This document shows positions 7,683 to 16,119 of a stretch of 64,000 nt of DNA, in pieces. The notes beneath the pieces are model-generated. The model had not been told where the DNA came from, searched no databases, and saw nothing but the letters and a program-made list of their open reading frames with translations. Positions within the stretch are counted from its first letter, which is position 1. Each line of letters starts with the position of its first letter. The position numbers were made by a program, and so were the translations under genes. The stretch covers positions 1-64,000 of IMG/VR virus record IMGVR_UViG_3300043172_000799; one strand, 5' to 3'. This stretch comes from a virus.

Positions 7683-7900
7683 ATTGAATATTCCTCTAGC
7701 ACTTCACAAATAGCAATTTTGTCATTCTTTATTACAACTCTTGATTCTCTTATATAATCAATAGATCCTTGTAATATATGATCTGTAGCAGTGTATTCTT
7801 CACGTTTCCCTATCATTGCTTCAAAAACAACTCTTACAGAGTCATAATCCCTTAGACAATAATGATCTCTAACTAATTTTTCTACATTTTTATTGGTCAC
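7679..7900 (-). CDS. Hypothetical protein, 73 aa
   Basis: Not recognised. A soluble, helical sequence. It is the first gene behind the promoter at 7930-7958. Confidence 0.6.
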   Translation of the reverse strand: MTNKNVEKLVRDHYCLRDYDSVRVVFEAMIGKREEYTATDHILQGSIDYIRESRVVIKNDKIAICEVLEEYSI

Positions 7901-7929
7901 TGAATACTCCTCATTAACAATCTAAATAA

Positions 7930-7958
7930 AGCATAGCACGTGTGGATGGGTTTGTCAA
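7930..7958 (-). promoter_or_regulatory. Sigma70-type promoter
   Basis: Minus strand TTGACA (7953-7958), 17-nt spacer, TATGCT (7930-7935). Near copy of the promoter at 7371-7399. Confidence 0.65.
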
Positions 7959-7966
7959 GAGAAATA

Positions 7967-8899
7967 TTAGTAAAGCTGGAGGTCCTTCTTCATATAGATT
8001 AATTCTTCTGGGTATTTTAGGAAGTACTCGTCTGGATCAAGTGCTTCATCAAACTCTAGTATCTCACAGTTCTTGCCTACAGATTCTAGTATTACTCCTG
8101 CTTCCCTAGCGTGTCTTTGTGCCTCACTCTCACCAGAATCAAAGAGGAAGAAGATATTTTCAAATCTATCTGCCAGCATGATAATTTGCTCCATCGTTAT
8201 CTCTGTTCCGTATGATCCAATAAAACCATCTCCGCACCTCCACACATCAGGGCCCCCACCCTCAACTACTACTACATTTTTTCCCTTGACATTGTCTATA
8301 CCATAAAATGAATTTTTGTGAGGTAGTACCTCCTTACTTCCCTCACAGGAAATATACCTTGGCTCTACTCCCTTTACGTACGAACGGGCTGTGTATGAGA
8401 TGTCCTTATTACGGAGTCTTATGGGTATAACAATACGATATGGTACACGTGACTCATACGTGGTTGATTTTAGATTATATTTGCTCCAGATGTATTTGGA
8501 ATCATAGCCTCTATCTTCCAAATATGTTTTAGCTGGTTTAATTAGCTTGGTTGTCCCTGGAATTTCTATTTTTAAAGGTCTGGTAGTTTCCAGCTCTTGA
8601 GTTCTTCCTCTGGAAAAACCCCCAGAATTATCTCCATATTTTTTGTATATTTTTTTAAGACCATCATAGTCTGTTACACCAGTTACAACCTTTACAAAGG
8701 AATAGAAATCATTGACATGACAAATGTAGCATGCAGTGGCAGTATAACTTCTAGATACAGCCATGTATGGTCTTCCATCGCCTGTAGCTCCACAGTGGAT
8801 ACATGTTTCAATTCCAGCATAGTCTTTTGTTAGGATGCTATGGTGATCTATGTATGGGAAATTGTAATCTTCCATCATCTGTATACTATCAAAATTCAA
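7967..8899 (-). CDS. DNA primase, zinc-finger plus TOPRIM
   Basis: A DnaG-type primase of 310 residues if begun at the TTG at 8899, which has AAAGGAG seven bases upstream; the longer open frame overlaps the HNH gene and is unlikely. The zinc finger uses C33, C36, C57 and C60. The TOPRIM part shows VVVVEGGGPD (E213) and FLFDSGESEAQ (D254), and LDPDEYF resembles the conserved KDPDEYL of DnaG. The usual second Asp of the DxD pair is Gly or Glu here. It should make RNA primers for replication. It overlaps the HNH gene by 11 bp. Confidence 0.85.
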   Translation of the reverse strand: MNFDSIQMMEDYNFPYIDHHSILTKDYAGIETCIHCGATGDGRPYMAVSRSYTATACYICHVNDFYSFVKVVTGVTDYDGLKKIYKKYGDNSGGFSRGRTQELETTRPLKIEIPGTTKLIKPAKTYLEDRGYDSKYIWSKYNLKSTTYESRVPYRIVIPIRLRNKDISYTARSYVKGVEPRYISCEGSKEVLPHKNSFYGIDNVKGKNVVVVEGGGPDVWRCGDGFIGSYGTEITMEQIIMLADRFENIFFLFDSGESEAQRHAREAGVILESVGKNCEILEFDEALDPDEYFLKYPEELIYMKKDLQLY

Positions 8900-9596
8900 T
8901 GTGTTTCTCCTTTCTGCTACCTTTACTAAGATTATTTTGCCATAGCATTGGTTGTAAGTTAGTATAGTGGAAGCATTGCTTCTGCTGTTCTGTATCAGCC
9001 AGATCAAATGACGCACATGGATTGATATGATCCATGTGCCAACCATAAAAACCATAGTTATCCCATGTCATACCATCAATCCATAGACTTTCAAGGTATT
9101 CTCCCAATTCCGATGGAGAGCATCCTATCAAATCCATTGTACAGTGATACTTTTTGGCATTCTGATTTTTTAATGCTTTGGAAACTCTACTTCTAAGACT
9201 TTCTTCCAATCTAAATAGGGGATCATTTTTTCTTTTCTCCCTACGAGCGGTTCGTATTTTATCTTTATTTCCATTCCTATAATTTTTCTGGGTTTCTTTT
9301 CTTTTTTCTGGATTTTTCTTTCTATATTCTTTTGATCTTAATATTTCCATATTTTGATTTAAGTGATATAAATCTCTATTCTTACTTGCTATTTCTTCTC
9401 TATTTTTTTCTCGGTATTCTTTTTGTCGTTCTATTTCTTTATTTCTATTTAGTAGATAATTCCCATGACTGCACACCTTACATGTTGGTTTATGTCCTGA
9501 AGAAGAACTTTTATCTTTACCAAATTCCTCCCACTCCTTAAATTCACCACACCCACTACACTCTCTGCCAGTATCATTTATCAGGTACTTCCCCAT
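8889..9596 (-). CDS. HNH homing endonuclease (family copy 1)
   Basis: About 235 residues: an N-terminal CxxC...CKVC zinc finger (GRECSGCGEFKEWEEFG), a Lys/Asn/Glu-rich linker, then the nuclease core GWHMDHINPCASFDL...CFHYTNLQP with HNH metal-site residues. Freestanding HNH genes of this type spread by cutting allelic sites. The start is ATG 9596 (GGGAGG upstream). It lies inside the early operon between the primase and a 58-residue gene, overlapping both, so it appears to have been inserted without breaking them. Confidence 0.88.
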   Translation of the reverse strand: MGKYLINDTGRECSGCGEFKEWEEFGKDKSSSSGHKPTCKVCSHGNYLLNRNKEIERQKEYREKNREEIASKNRDLYHLNQNMEILRSKEYRKKNPEKRKETQKNYRNGNKDKIRTARREKRKNDPLFRLEESLRSRVSKALKNQNAKKYHCTMDLIGCSPSELGEYLESLWIDGMTWDNYGFYGWHMDHINPCASFDLADTEQQKQCFHYTNLQPMLWQNNLSKGSRKEKHIEF

Positions 9597-9750
9597 TATC
9601 AAGCCTCCCTAGCCAGTAGGCATCTTTAATTAAATCTCCGATGACGAAGTTCAATCTGGAAAGTACTTCTGATCCTATCTCCAATGACTCTGCCATAAGA
9701 GATTCAATCCTTTCTATCTTCTTCTCTATTAAATATTCTGATGTTTTCAT
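9574..9750 (-). CDS. Hypothetical helical protein, 58 aa
   Basis: A frame from ATG 9750 to TGA 9574 beginning MKTSEYLIEKKIERIESLMA, mostly helical. AGGAGGAACA precedes the ATG. It overlaps the HNH gene by 23 bp. Confidence 0.6.
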   Translation of the reverse strand: MKTSEYLIEKKIERIESLMAESLEIGSEVLSRLNFVIGDLIKDAYWLGRLDNGEVPDK

Positions 9751-9906
9751 TGTTCCTCCTATAACTGTATTGCAATTGCCGTGCCAACTTTTAAACCAAT
9801 ATAGAGCACTTAGGTGAGCCTAATTAATGTAGTTGTGTAAAACTTACCCACTTTGATAAAATAGTAGTAAATACTGGGTCATTATATCTCATTTACTGGG
9901 GAACAA

Positions 9907-10308
9907 CTAAATTAGTGGGCCATTAAATACTTTCTCCTGCAAAGGGAATATAAACTCAAACCCTATTAAATCCTCTATAATATAATCTGTATTTGGTTTA
10001 GGATCGTGGTATACTTCAATAGATTTTTCACCATATTTCAAAATGACAGCATGGTCATAAGATCTTTCTTGTTTATGCATAACTCCAATACAATATCCGA
10101 CCGAAGACATTCTCATGGGGATATTTCGGGGATTAAGGTCTATATAAAAGAATTGTAAACCTTTTCCTAATAACCATGAAGAGTAAGCAGAACTAAACCC
10201 TTCTTCCGCTCCATAAAATAAAGGTACTTCTTCATATGGGATATCAAGAAGAATCGACAAGCAAGTATTCATGCAGTCTTTAGATCCCTGCATCATTAGC
10301 TTCTTCAT
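9907..10308 (-). CDS. Papain/C39-like cysteine peptidase fold protein
   Basis: 133 residues with the layout of small phage C39-like proteins: QGSKDCMNTCLSILLDIP (putative nucleophile C12), YDHAVIL (H86) and YHDPKP (D102). If active it would cut or crosslink a peptide or amide; no substrate is suggested. Overlaps the upstream gene by 4 bp. Confidence 0.65.
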   Translation of the reverse strand: MKKLMMQGSKDCMNTCLSILLDIPYEEVPLFYGAEEGFSSAYSSWLLGKGLQFFYIDLNPRNIPMRMSSVGYCIGVMHKQERSYDHAVILKYGEKSIEVYHDPKPNTDYIIEDLIGFEFIFPLQEKVFNGPLI

Positions 10309-10625
10309 GTATGTCTCCTCCCATGTCCAATCTTATATCTCTCATCTACTTTATCATCACAATAAGTTTCTGGATCATAGTTTTCATAATCATAAGAAAT
10401 AGCTTCACAACATTTTTCACAAACTCTATAAGTTTCAATCTGCCCCTCAAAAATATCTTTTTGCATTCTTGATCGTTCACCCTTTAAAATCTTTCCTTCA
10501 CAAATATGGCATGGTTTTTCATGGTCTTTATTGGTTTTAACCATTTTATTTTCAAGAGTTATGGTGTCTAGTTCTCCAAAATCACCTTCAAATAAATCAT
10601 GGGATAAAACTATTCTCTCATTCAT
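10305..10625 (-). CDS. Hypothetical zinc-binding protein, 106 aa
   Basis: Start at ATG 10625, overlapping the previous stop (TAATG). The CHIC and CEKCC pairs form a likely zinc site. Its first seven residues (MNERIVL) equal those of the neighbouring Lar-like protein, pointing to local duplication of a gene start. Function unknown. Confidence 0.65.
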   Translation of the reverse strand: MNERIVLSHDLFEGDFGELDTITLENKMVKTNKDHEKPCHICEGKILKGERSRMQKDIFEGQIETYRVCEKCCEAISYDYENYDPETYCDDKVDERYKIGHGRRHT

Positions 10626-10840
10626 TACACACTCCTCACACCATTCCACACTTTTGTAGCTTCCTCGATGCATTTTTCTTCAGTCTCATGCACAAATAAA
10701 CTAAAAGATCTAGTTCTCATACCACATTCACATACAATATAGTAGTTTGAGATGTAACAGTTGCCATCTTGATCCCTTCCTTTTTCACTCTTTGGAGTTT
10801 TGCCACATCTACACTTAGTTAAAACTATTCTCTCATTCAT
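10625..10840 (-). CDS. Lar-like zinc-ribbon protein
   Basis: 71 residues with the restriction-alleviation (Lar) family pattern: CRCGKTPK, then YYIVCECGMRT and a C-terminal EEATKVWNG. Family members are small zinc ribbons; the founding member modulates type I restriction. Assignment rests on this motif layout only. Confidence 0.65.
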   Translation of the reverse strand: MNERIVLTKCRCGKTPKSEKGRDQDGNCYISNYYIVCECGMRTRSFSLFVHETEEKCIEEATKVWNGVRSV

Positions 10841-11015
10841 TAATCAACCCTCCGTACAAATAACTCCTCTGACAAGTAAAGCACCACTCACCACTACCCA
10901 TACAACTTGGGTTTTCTGTTTGACACTCTATTACTCTACCCTCTAGGAGCTCTCTTATCTCTCTCCGTCTTTTAGCTCTTGCTTTCCGCAGTGCTAATTG
11001 GTGTCCTTTTACCAT
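10833..11015 (-). CDS. Hypothetical basic Cys protein, 60 aa
   Basis: An Arg/Lys-rich N-terminus (LALRKARAKRRREIREL) is followed by cysteines ending in CFTC. It may bind nucleic acid. It overlaps the Lar-like gene by 8 bp. Confidence 0.6.
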   Translation of the reverse strand: MVKGHQLALRKARAKRRREIRELLEGRVIECQTENPSCMGSGEWCFTCQRSYLYGGLINE

Positions 11016-11024
11016 TCTATCCTC

Positions 11025-11237
11025 CTACCAAAACTTTATCTCATGTGAATTATCTTCTGTCTTGCCAAATGATTTAAATAATTTTTCCAAATCAATATCA
11101 GCTCCCTCATGATTATTCTCCAAATACCTCTGGGCTGTTTCAATGAATTTCTCTTTATCCATACTGATCTCCTCAGCCACTTCCTCCATATACTCTCTTA
11201 CATCTTTGTATATAAGTCTATCTTTTCTCATACTCAT
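11025..11237 (-). CDS. Hypothetical helical protein, 70 aa
   Basis: I choose ATG 11237, just after AAGGAGAAATATG; a longer frame (to 11321) would lie inside the preceding gene. Acidic and helical, not recognised. Overlaps the upstream stop by about 20 bp. Confidence 0.6.
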   Translation of the reverse strand: MSMRKDRLIYKDVREYMEEVAEEISMDKEKFIETAQRYLENNHEGADIDLEKLFKSFGKTEDNSHEIKFW

Positions 11238-11844
11238 CATATTTCTCCTTAAGATCATCAAAGTACCCACTACCAGAAGGATTCCATTCTCCAAGCATAA
11301 GTCTTTTAAACTCTGCTTCATTATATGGATTCCTCAAATTTTGCACATAATCTACATCATGTTTTAGGTATATTACCTCCGATGCATCTTTCAAGTAGGA
11401 ATAATCAGGTTTGCTCATAGGTTGTACTAGTGGATTCTCCCATGAGGTATTATTTCTATAATGTTCTATACTTACATGAAATACACCTTCGCTTATTTCA
11501 TATTCTAATAAAGTATGATCTTCATAAACTAAAAAATCCCCTCTTCCACAAAACTCTGATGTGGTATGGTATAGCATAATGTCTAATGGGCGTTTCAACT
11601 CTCTAAATTTAATAACGACACCATTAAAAAATCTGATTTCCATTTCTAGTCTGCAAAAGGAACATACATATTTTGCTTCCGTATCAATAAACATTCTAAT
11701 GGACATATCCATGCAATATTTGGTAATGAATTGGTGTGGTGAAAAGAAGTAAATAAGCTTAAATTTTGGATCTATGAAATCCTGAATTACCCTTGAGAAC
11801 ATGTTATATAATTCTCTATATGTTCTTCCTGATCCTCTCACCAT
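11218..11844 (-). CDS. Hypothetical protein, 208 aa, GSGRT motif at N-terminus
   Basis: Not recognised. It starts MVRGSGRTYRELYNM, which resembles a P-loop but lacks the Lys of a canonical Walker A. A CSFC pair lies near residue 62. Ends in TAG. Confidence 0.65.
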   Translation of the reverse strand: MVRGSGRTYRELYNMFSRVIQDFIDPKFKLIYFFSPHQFITKYCMDMSIRMFIDTEAKYVCSFCRLEMEIRFFNGVVIKFRELKRPLDIMLYHTTSEFCGRGDFLVYEDHTLLEYEISEGVFHVSIEHYRNNTSWENPLVQPMSKPDYSYLKDASEVIYLKHDVDYVQNLRNPYNEAEFKRLMLGEWNPSGSGYFDDLKEKYDEYEKR

Positions 11845-12056
11845 TCCCTCCCAACTTTCTTCACTCTTTCCTTGTATTCAGTGATTTCTACTCTACAAGC
11901 ATAAACCAAACTCCTAATCTGGGCATAACTATCTTCAGCAGATATATTCTCTGTTTCATGGTTGTCATCATTAGCACAGACATGCATTATTGTATTCATA
12001 TATCCTATTTTAATCTGCATCACATGCTGTTGATTAAATCTTTCTTTTTTACTCAT
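11838..12056 (-). CDS. Hypothetical protein, 72 aa
   Basis: Not recognised. A short soluble protein with a basic C-terminus. It overlaps its neighbours by a few bases on each side, as part of a tight cistron series. Confidence 0.6.
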   Translation of the reverse strand: MSKKERFNQQHVMQIKIGYMNTIMHVCANDDNHETENISAEDSYAQIRSLVYACRVEITEYKERVKKVGREW

Positions 12057-12382
12057 TTTAATTCCTTGTACTTCTTATTTTTATCTATCCTTACTCCTGT
12101 TGCATCTACTACAAATTCTTTGTCTTTATTATCCACTACCCAGAATATACCTGAAATTGTGTAATATATAATAAATCCTATTGCTGTGGCATTGCCAAAC
12201 ATAATAAGTATACCAAGTATAGTATTACCTAGATCCCACAAAAAAATATGTTGAACCAACATATAAATTGCAATGGGAATACACATAATACTCCAGACTA
12301 CCCATGAAAATTTCACTAATTTAACAAGAGATGACAGTGCCTTATATGGGCTGAATGCCAATCTAAATCCTGTAAATTTCAT
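12053..12382 (-). CDS. Membrane protein, two helices, 109 aa
   Basis: Two hydrophobic segments (about residues 25-50 and 55-85) with a charged C-terminal tail. Possibly an envelope-modifying or holin-like protein, but no diagnostic motif is visible. Overlaps both neighbours by 4 bp. Confidence 0.65.
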   Translation of the reverse strand: MKFTGFRLAFSPYKALSSLVKLVKFSWVVWSIMCIPIAIYMLVQHIFLWDLGNTILGILIMFGNATAIGFIIYYTISGIFWVVDNKDKEFVVDATGVRIDKNKKYKELK

Positions 12383-13233
12383 AACTCCTCCCTCAACTTT
12401 TTCAATCTAGAAACAAACTCTTTCTCAGTTAAGATAGTTCTATGTGGATCATTCTTTCCCATAGAATGAGTTAATGTGGCATTCTGAGATGCCTTCAAAG
12501 CTTTTCTAAATGATTCACTATCCCTAAACATACATTTGTATGCCTTGGTAATCAAGTCCTGATATTCTTTTGAATGACGGTCAATTTCTTTTCCCTTCCA
12601 GAACAATATTTGCTTAGTATACCACTTTTTCTTTTTGCCTTTAAACTTTGCACCCTTTCCAATGAGAGTGCAGACATACTCCTGCATATCTACCCCAGAG
12701 AATTTCAATGATTGAAGAAACCCTTCCATTGAATTACATTGAATTCCATCTATTTCAAATCTATGTCCTGCGAAATTAGATAATGCAGAAGATGGGTATC
12801 CCTTACCAGATCCTATATCCATAATATGCTCTCCTTCATCATACAATATTTCTAATCCATGTTCAATAGCTTTTCTCCACATATGCTCTGTACCACTACC
12901 ACCTTCAAATAAGATGATTGCATCTGCATAGATTGCCATCTGTTCATTTCTATTGAACCCTGCCAGTTTGTTATACTTCTTCCTATATCTGTTAGTCCCA
13001 ATTACACAAGGTGTGACATCCAGATTATCCCAATCAGCAGGGAATAATTTAATGTGTCTCTTGACATCATCCCCCCAATTCTCATCTGTCCATACTTCTC
13101 CGAAGGTGTCTGCTCCAGAAGCACATCCAGATACTACTTCAGTGAAATGATATTTTTCATGGAGTTCATAAAGAAGATCAAAATCCTCATCACAAGCTGA
13201 GAAATCTCTTCCTCCGGCAATTATTACTTTCAT
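12379..13233 (-). CDS. SLOG (DUF2493)-NADAR fusion protein
   Basis: 284 residues. The N-terminal part has the SLOG nucleotide-binding pattern: VIIAGGRDFS, SGCASGADTFGEVW and GFNRNEQMAIYADAIILFEG. The C-terminal part fits NADAR: ALSNFAGHRFEIDG, then NSMEGFLQSLKF with the conserved Glu (about 170) and a basic tail. NADAR proteins handle ADP-ribosylated substrates, and some remove ADP-ribose from guanine, countering DarT-type toxins. A counter-defence or NAD-metabolism role is inference. GAGGAGGAATA precedes the ATG. Confidence 0.75.
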   Translation of the reverse strand: MKVIIAGGRDFSACDEDFDLLYELHEKYHFTEVVSGCASGADTFGEVWTDENWGDDVKRHIKLFPADWDNLDVTPCVIGTNRYRKKYNKLAGFNRNEQMAIYADAIILFEGGSGTEHMWRKAIEHGLEILYDEGEHIMDIGSGKGYPSSALSNFAGHRFEIDGIQCNSMEGFLQSLKFSGVDMQEYVCTLIGKGAKFKGKKKKWYTKQILFWKGKEIDRHSKEYQDLITKAYKCMFRDSESFRKALKASQNATLTHSMGKNDPHRTILTEKEFVSRLKKLREEL

Positions 13234-13234
13234 A

Positions 13235-13414
13235 TTATTCCTCCTCTATTAGGATAGTCTTATAAATGGCATCACAAGAAGCACATCCTACTGTACTGCC
13301 TATACCACTTCTGAAGAAACTATCACACCCACATTCTTCACATTGGAATCTTTCGTTACCATCATAAAATGTAAGTGTGACTTCCATTCGGTTGAACTTC
13401 ATCTGTCTAAGCAT
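13235..13414 (-). CDS. Hypothetical zinc-ribbon protein, 59 aa
   Basis: A frame from ATG 13414 to TAA 13235 with CEECGC (25-30) and CASC (44-47), a compact zinc ribbon. Its last codons include the ribosome site of the SLOG-NADAR gene. Confidence 0.65.
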   Translation of the reverse strand: MLRQMKFNRMEVTLTFYDGNERFQCEECGCDSFFRSGIGSTVGCASCDAIYKTILIEEE

Positions 13415-13697
13415 ATTTTCTCCTTAGTAACTTAACTACTATTTTAGCAAACTTCCCTCTAACACAATACCCATTTTTAAATTGTACATAAGCTTCTCTA
13501 TCAGCTCCATGACCACAACATGCATTGATTACATATGGTAAAGTATCTAAACAACCATCATGCCCATCTTTTGTGTTCTCTTTTCCACAATGCCCACATG
13601 CTATATTCTTATCAGAAGAAACTAATTCTTTTGTATCACAGTAAAACCAATCACCCCCAATTAGTTCTATAGGATGTCCACGATATTTGTCTTCCAT
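13407..13697 (-). CDS. Conserved phage zinc-ribbon protein, 96 aa
   Basis: It contains CGHCGKENTKDGHDGCLDTL and NACCGHG...YVQFKNG..VRG, a pattern recurring in small phage proteins of unknown role. The cysteines probably bind zinc. Abuts the next gene. Confidence 0.7.
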   Translation of the reverse strand: MEDKYRGHPIELIGGDWFYCDTKELVSSDKNIACGHCGKENTKDGHDGCLDTLPYVINACCGHGADREAYVQFKNGYCVRGKFAKIVVKLLRRKYA

Positions 13698-13985
13698 TTA
13701 ATTCTCTTCACACCACTCATCAAAACCCATACCATTAAAATCATCATACCAGTCTGACCAATATTCACCCTTATCATCAGGATCAAGTGAAGTGTCCCAT
13801 ACCCTTAATCCACCCACATTACAATAATCAGGTTTGATATTATTCTCGAATTGGAATAGATCATAATTGGCTAATACATTTACTAATAGTTTAGCCTCTT
13901 GTAAATTATATACATTTACTGTAAACATTTTCATAGGTACTTGAGGTATCCACCATACTTGTAATTGTCCATCTTTAATTTCCAT
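13698..13985 (-). CDS. Conserved phage protein, 95 aa
   Basis: WWIPQVPMKMFTVNV...ANYDLFQFENNIKPDYCNVGGL is typical of a small protein family found in many phages. Its function is not established to my knowledge. The C-terminus is acidic. Confidence 0.7.
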   Translation of the reverse strand: MEIKDGQLQVWWIPQVPMKMFTVNVYNLQEAKLLVNVLANYDLFQFENNIKPDYCNVGGLRVWDTSLDPDDKGEYWSDWYDDFNGMGFDEWCEEN

Positions 13986-13998
13986 TTATTCCTTCCTC

Positions 13999-14397
13999 CT
14001 AATTATCAATTTCTCCATATAGCTTCTGCAACGGTGTAGCCATATCACTAAAGAATTTCTTTGTATCCCTCAATAAATGCACTGCATCATAGAATTCCTT
14101 CTCTGGAATCCATCTAATGAATCGGTATTCATATTGAATACACCAATGCCCAATTGTATTGTCTATGAATGTATCCTCATGATAGTTAATAAAATGTACA
14201 CTAGGTAATTGTGCATTATTCTGTCGATATACTACCATAGCATATTTTTTATCACTGTTTTCAATGGCATAATGTGTGGCATTTAAATGACATTTGTAGT
14301 TATAATGGATGTCCCCCGCAACCACATCAATAATTTCATATTGAGAATCACAATAATCTCTGACTTTATTTTCCCATCTTTTTGTAAAACCGTTCAT
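13999..14397 (-). CDS. Hypothetical protein, 132 aa
   Basis: Not recognised. A beta-rich, tyrosine-rich protein with no motif I can name. The ATG directly follows the stop of the upstream gene. Confidence 0.65.
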   Translation of the reverse strand: MNGFTKRWENKVRDYCDSQYEIIDVVAGDIHYNYKCHLNATHYAIENSDKKYAMVVYRQNNAQLPSVHFINYHEDTFIDNTIGHWCIQYEYRFIRWIPEKEFYDAVHLLRDTKKFFSDMATPLQKLYGEIDN

Positions 14398-14736
14398 TTA
14401 TTTTTCTCCTGTGATAAATGGATCAATAATGTTATCAACTGAAAACATATCATACATTAGATCATCAGCTTCTAGATTGTTTATCTCTTCAAAAGCTTCA
14501 CTCATTATTTTCAGTTCTCTTTTCAGATCATCAATGCATAGTTGCTTTGTTCCTCTCTCTGCTTGCAGGATCTCTATTTCTTTATCCTGCGAGAGTTCTA
14601 AAGCCAGCTCTTCAAAGAACTTAACAGATAAGTTTCTTTGAAATTTAGGTATATCATCACTACCCCATATGACTGAACTCCCATTGATAGCATTCCATTG
14701 AATCCATTCTCTCATTTTTCCTAATGTTGATTGCAT
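14398..14736 (-). CDS. Hypothetical coiled-coil protein, 112 aa
   Basis: Not recognised. The middle and C-terminal parts are Glu/Leu-rich and likely coiled coil. It abuts both neighbours. Confidence 0.65.
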   Translation of the reverse strand: MQSTLGKMREWIQWNAINGSSVIWGSDDIPKFQRNLSVKFFEELALELSQDKEIEILQAERGTKQLCIDDLKRELKIMSEAFEEINNLEADDLMYDMFSVDNIIDPFITGEK

Positions 14737-15075
14737 TTAATACTCCTTTTTCCATCTACCGGGATGCTCTGTCTCAAATGGGAAGTATTTACAACAGCCC
14801 ATACACATAATAGTGTCCTCAAAATGACAGACACTACAATTCTCTTCACCATTAGCTTTATCTTGCCATGCTCTTACTAGTCTACGCAGTGAGTCAACTT
14901 CTTTATGATATCTACTAGCCAAACACTCTACACCATTATGGGTACTACCAGCTCTTTCCTTTGATACCCCATATAATTTAAGTACTGAAAATGTTCTTTC
15001 AATTGTTCTTTCTAGACTTTCTATAACATTATCTTTTCCTTTACTCTTTTCTTCTTCAGTTGGAAATATACTCAT
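14737..15075 (-). CDS. Hypothetical Cys-cluster protein, 112 aa
   Basis: A helical N-terminal region is followed by CSVCHFEDTIMCMGCCKYFP, a dense Cys/His cluster suited to metal binding. Function unknown. Confidence 0.65.
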   Translation of the reverse strand: MSIFPTEEEKSKGKDNVIESLERTIERTFSVLKLYGVSKERAGSTHNGVECLASRYHKEVDSLRRLVRAWQDKANGEENCSVCHFEDTIMCMGCCKYFPFETEHPGRWKKEY

Positions 15076-15348
15076 TTAAACCTCCTCATACAAATCAAGT
15101 AAATCTTTTGGTGTTTCAGTACAATAATTCTCATATTTATTACAGAAACTATTTATGTATGCCGTCACATCATCCACATAATCACAATCAGGATCATACC
15201 AATCAAAATCATCTATTCCTATAGAATGAAGAAAGGGACATCTTGTAGAATGAAAGACTAAATCATATTTATTTTCCCATGTCATTGATTCATCAACAAG
15301 CAGATCTTGAAGTGCTTCCATGTATTTAATCAATTTCGCTGTGTTCAC
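15076..15348 (-). CDS. Hypothetical acidic protein, 90 aa
   Basis: Not recognised. Strongly acidic and aromatic. No motif or membrane segment. AAGGAGAT precedes the ATG. Confidence 0.6.
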   Translation of the reverse strand: MNTAKLIKYMEALQDLLVDESMTWENKYDLVFHSTRCPFLHSIGIDDFDWYDPDCDYVDDVTAYINSFCNKYENYCTETPKDLLDLYEEV

Positions 15349-15378
15349 TACTATCTCCTTCTGTATAATGTTTTTTTC

Positions 15379-15684
15379 TCACCATTTCTCCTCGTAAAAA
15401 TCTGTTAATGCAGAATTATCATGCATTCTAGCACATTCATTACAAATACCACCCATATAATCATCTACATCAAACGTACAGCCTGTACAAGACACTTCAC
15501 CTTTTGACTCATATTCTACAGTAAGTACTATTGGATCTACTAAATCACATGGGTTGCCAGACTCATCTTTACAGTCCTTATCATATCTACATTCCATGCA
15601 AACTAAGACCTTAATGGCAGATTTGATTCTATCATCTACTGTAAGTCCCATTTCTTCAGCTAGGGTACTTTTATATAGTATCAT
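15379..15684 (-). CDS. Hypothetical Cys-rich protein, 101 aa
   Basis: Cysteines are spaced as CMECRYDKDC...CTGCTF...GGICNECARMH, suggesting one or two zinc sites. Function unknown. Confidence 0.65.
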   Translation of the reverse strand: MILYKSTLAEEMGLTVDDRIKSAIKVLVCMECRYDKDCKDESGNPCDLVDPIVLTVEYESKGEVSCTGCTFDVDDYMGGICNECARMHDNSALTDFYEEKW

Positions 15685-15702
15685 ACTTTCTCCTTAAAAT
15701 TA

Positions 15703-16119
15703 TTACTCATCTAATTTCATCCTCATTCTCTCCACCATATCCTGAAAGTCCTGTGGATATTCAGATAGGTTATCTATAATAAGATAGTTAGTATAAATAT
15801 CCCCATCTCTAGAGCCATTGTAACGAAATGCACGTTCATTTTCAGCATCATAAAACATTAAAAATTTTAGAGAAACATCTTCTGTATCCCAGCACCATAT
15901 TAAGGCTTTATCTTCAATTGGCTTAACATATTCTGAGAATGTTTCAGGACAATCTACAATTGTTCTCCAATTAGTTATTCCTTCTGCACCAATGTCATCC
16001 CTGTATTGAAATGGATTACTACTATCAGTGATATAATGGATATGCATATCATTACTCCATTTACTGCTAGTGTACTTTTTCCCTTCTAACATTCCCTGTA
16101 TAATTTCTTTTGTTGTCAT
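15703..16119 (-). CDS. Hypothetical protein, 138 aa
   Basis: Not recognised. The first half (MTTKEIIQGMLEGKKYTSSK) resembles small phage proteins with a Thoeris anti-defence 2-like start, but I would not assign that. Overlaps the PRTase-like gene by 4 bp. Confidence 0.6.
   Translation of the reverse strand: MTTKEIIQGMLEGKKYTSSKWSNDMHIHYITDSSNPFQYRDDIGAEGITNWRTIVDCPETFSEYVKPIEDKALIWCWDTEDVSLKFLMFYDAENERAFRYNGSRDGDIYTNYLIIDNLSEYPQDFQDMVERMRMKLDE

Noticed and set aside
15703-16119. Anti-defence function for the 138-residue protein
   Set aside because: Only the first 20 residues resemble some small phage proteins; that is not enough to name a function.
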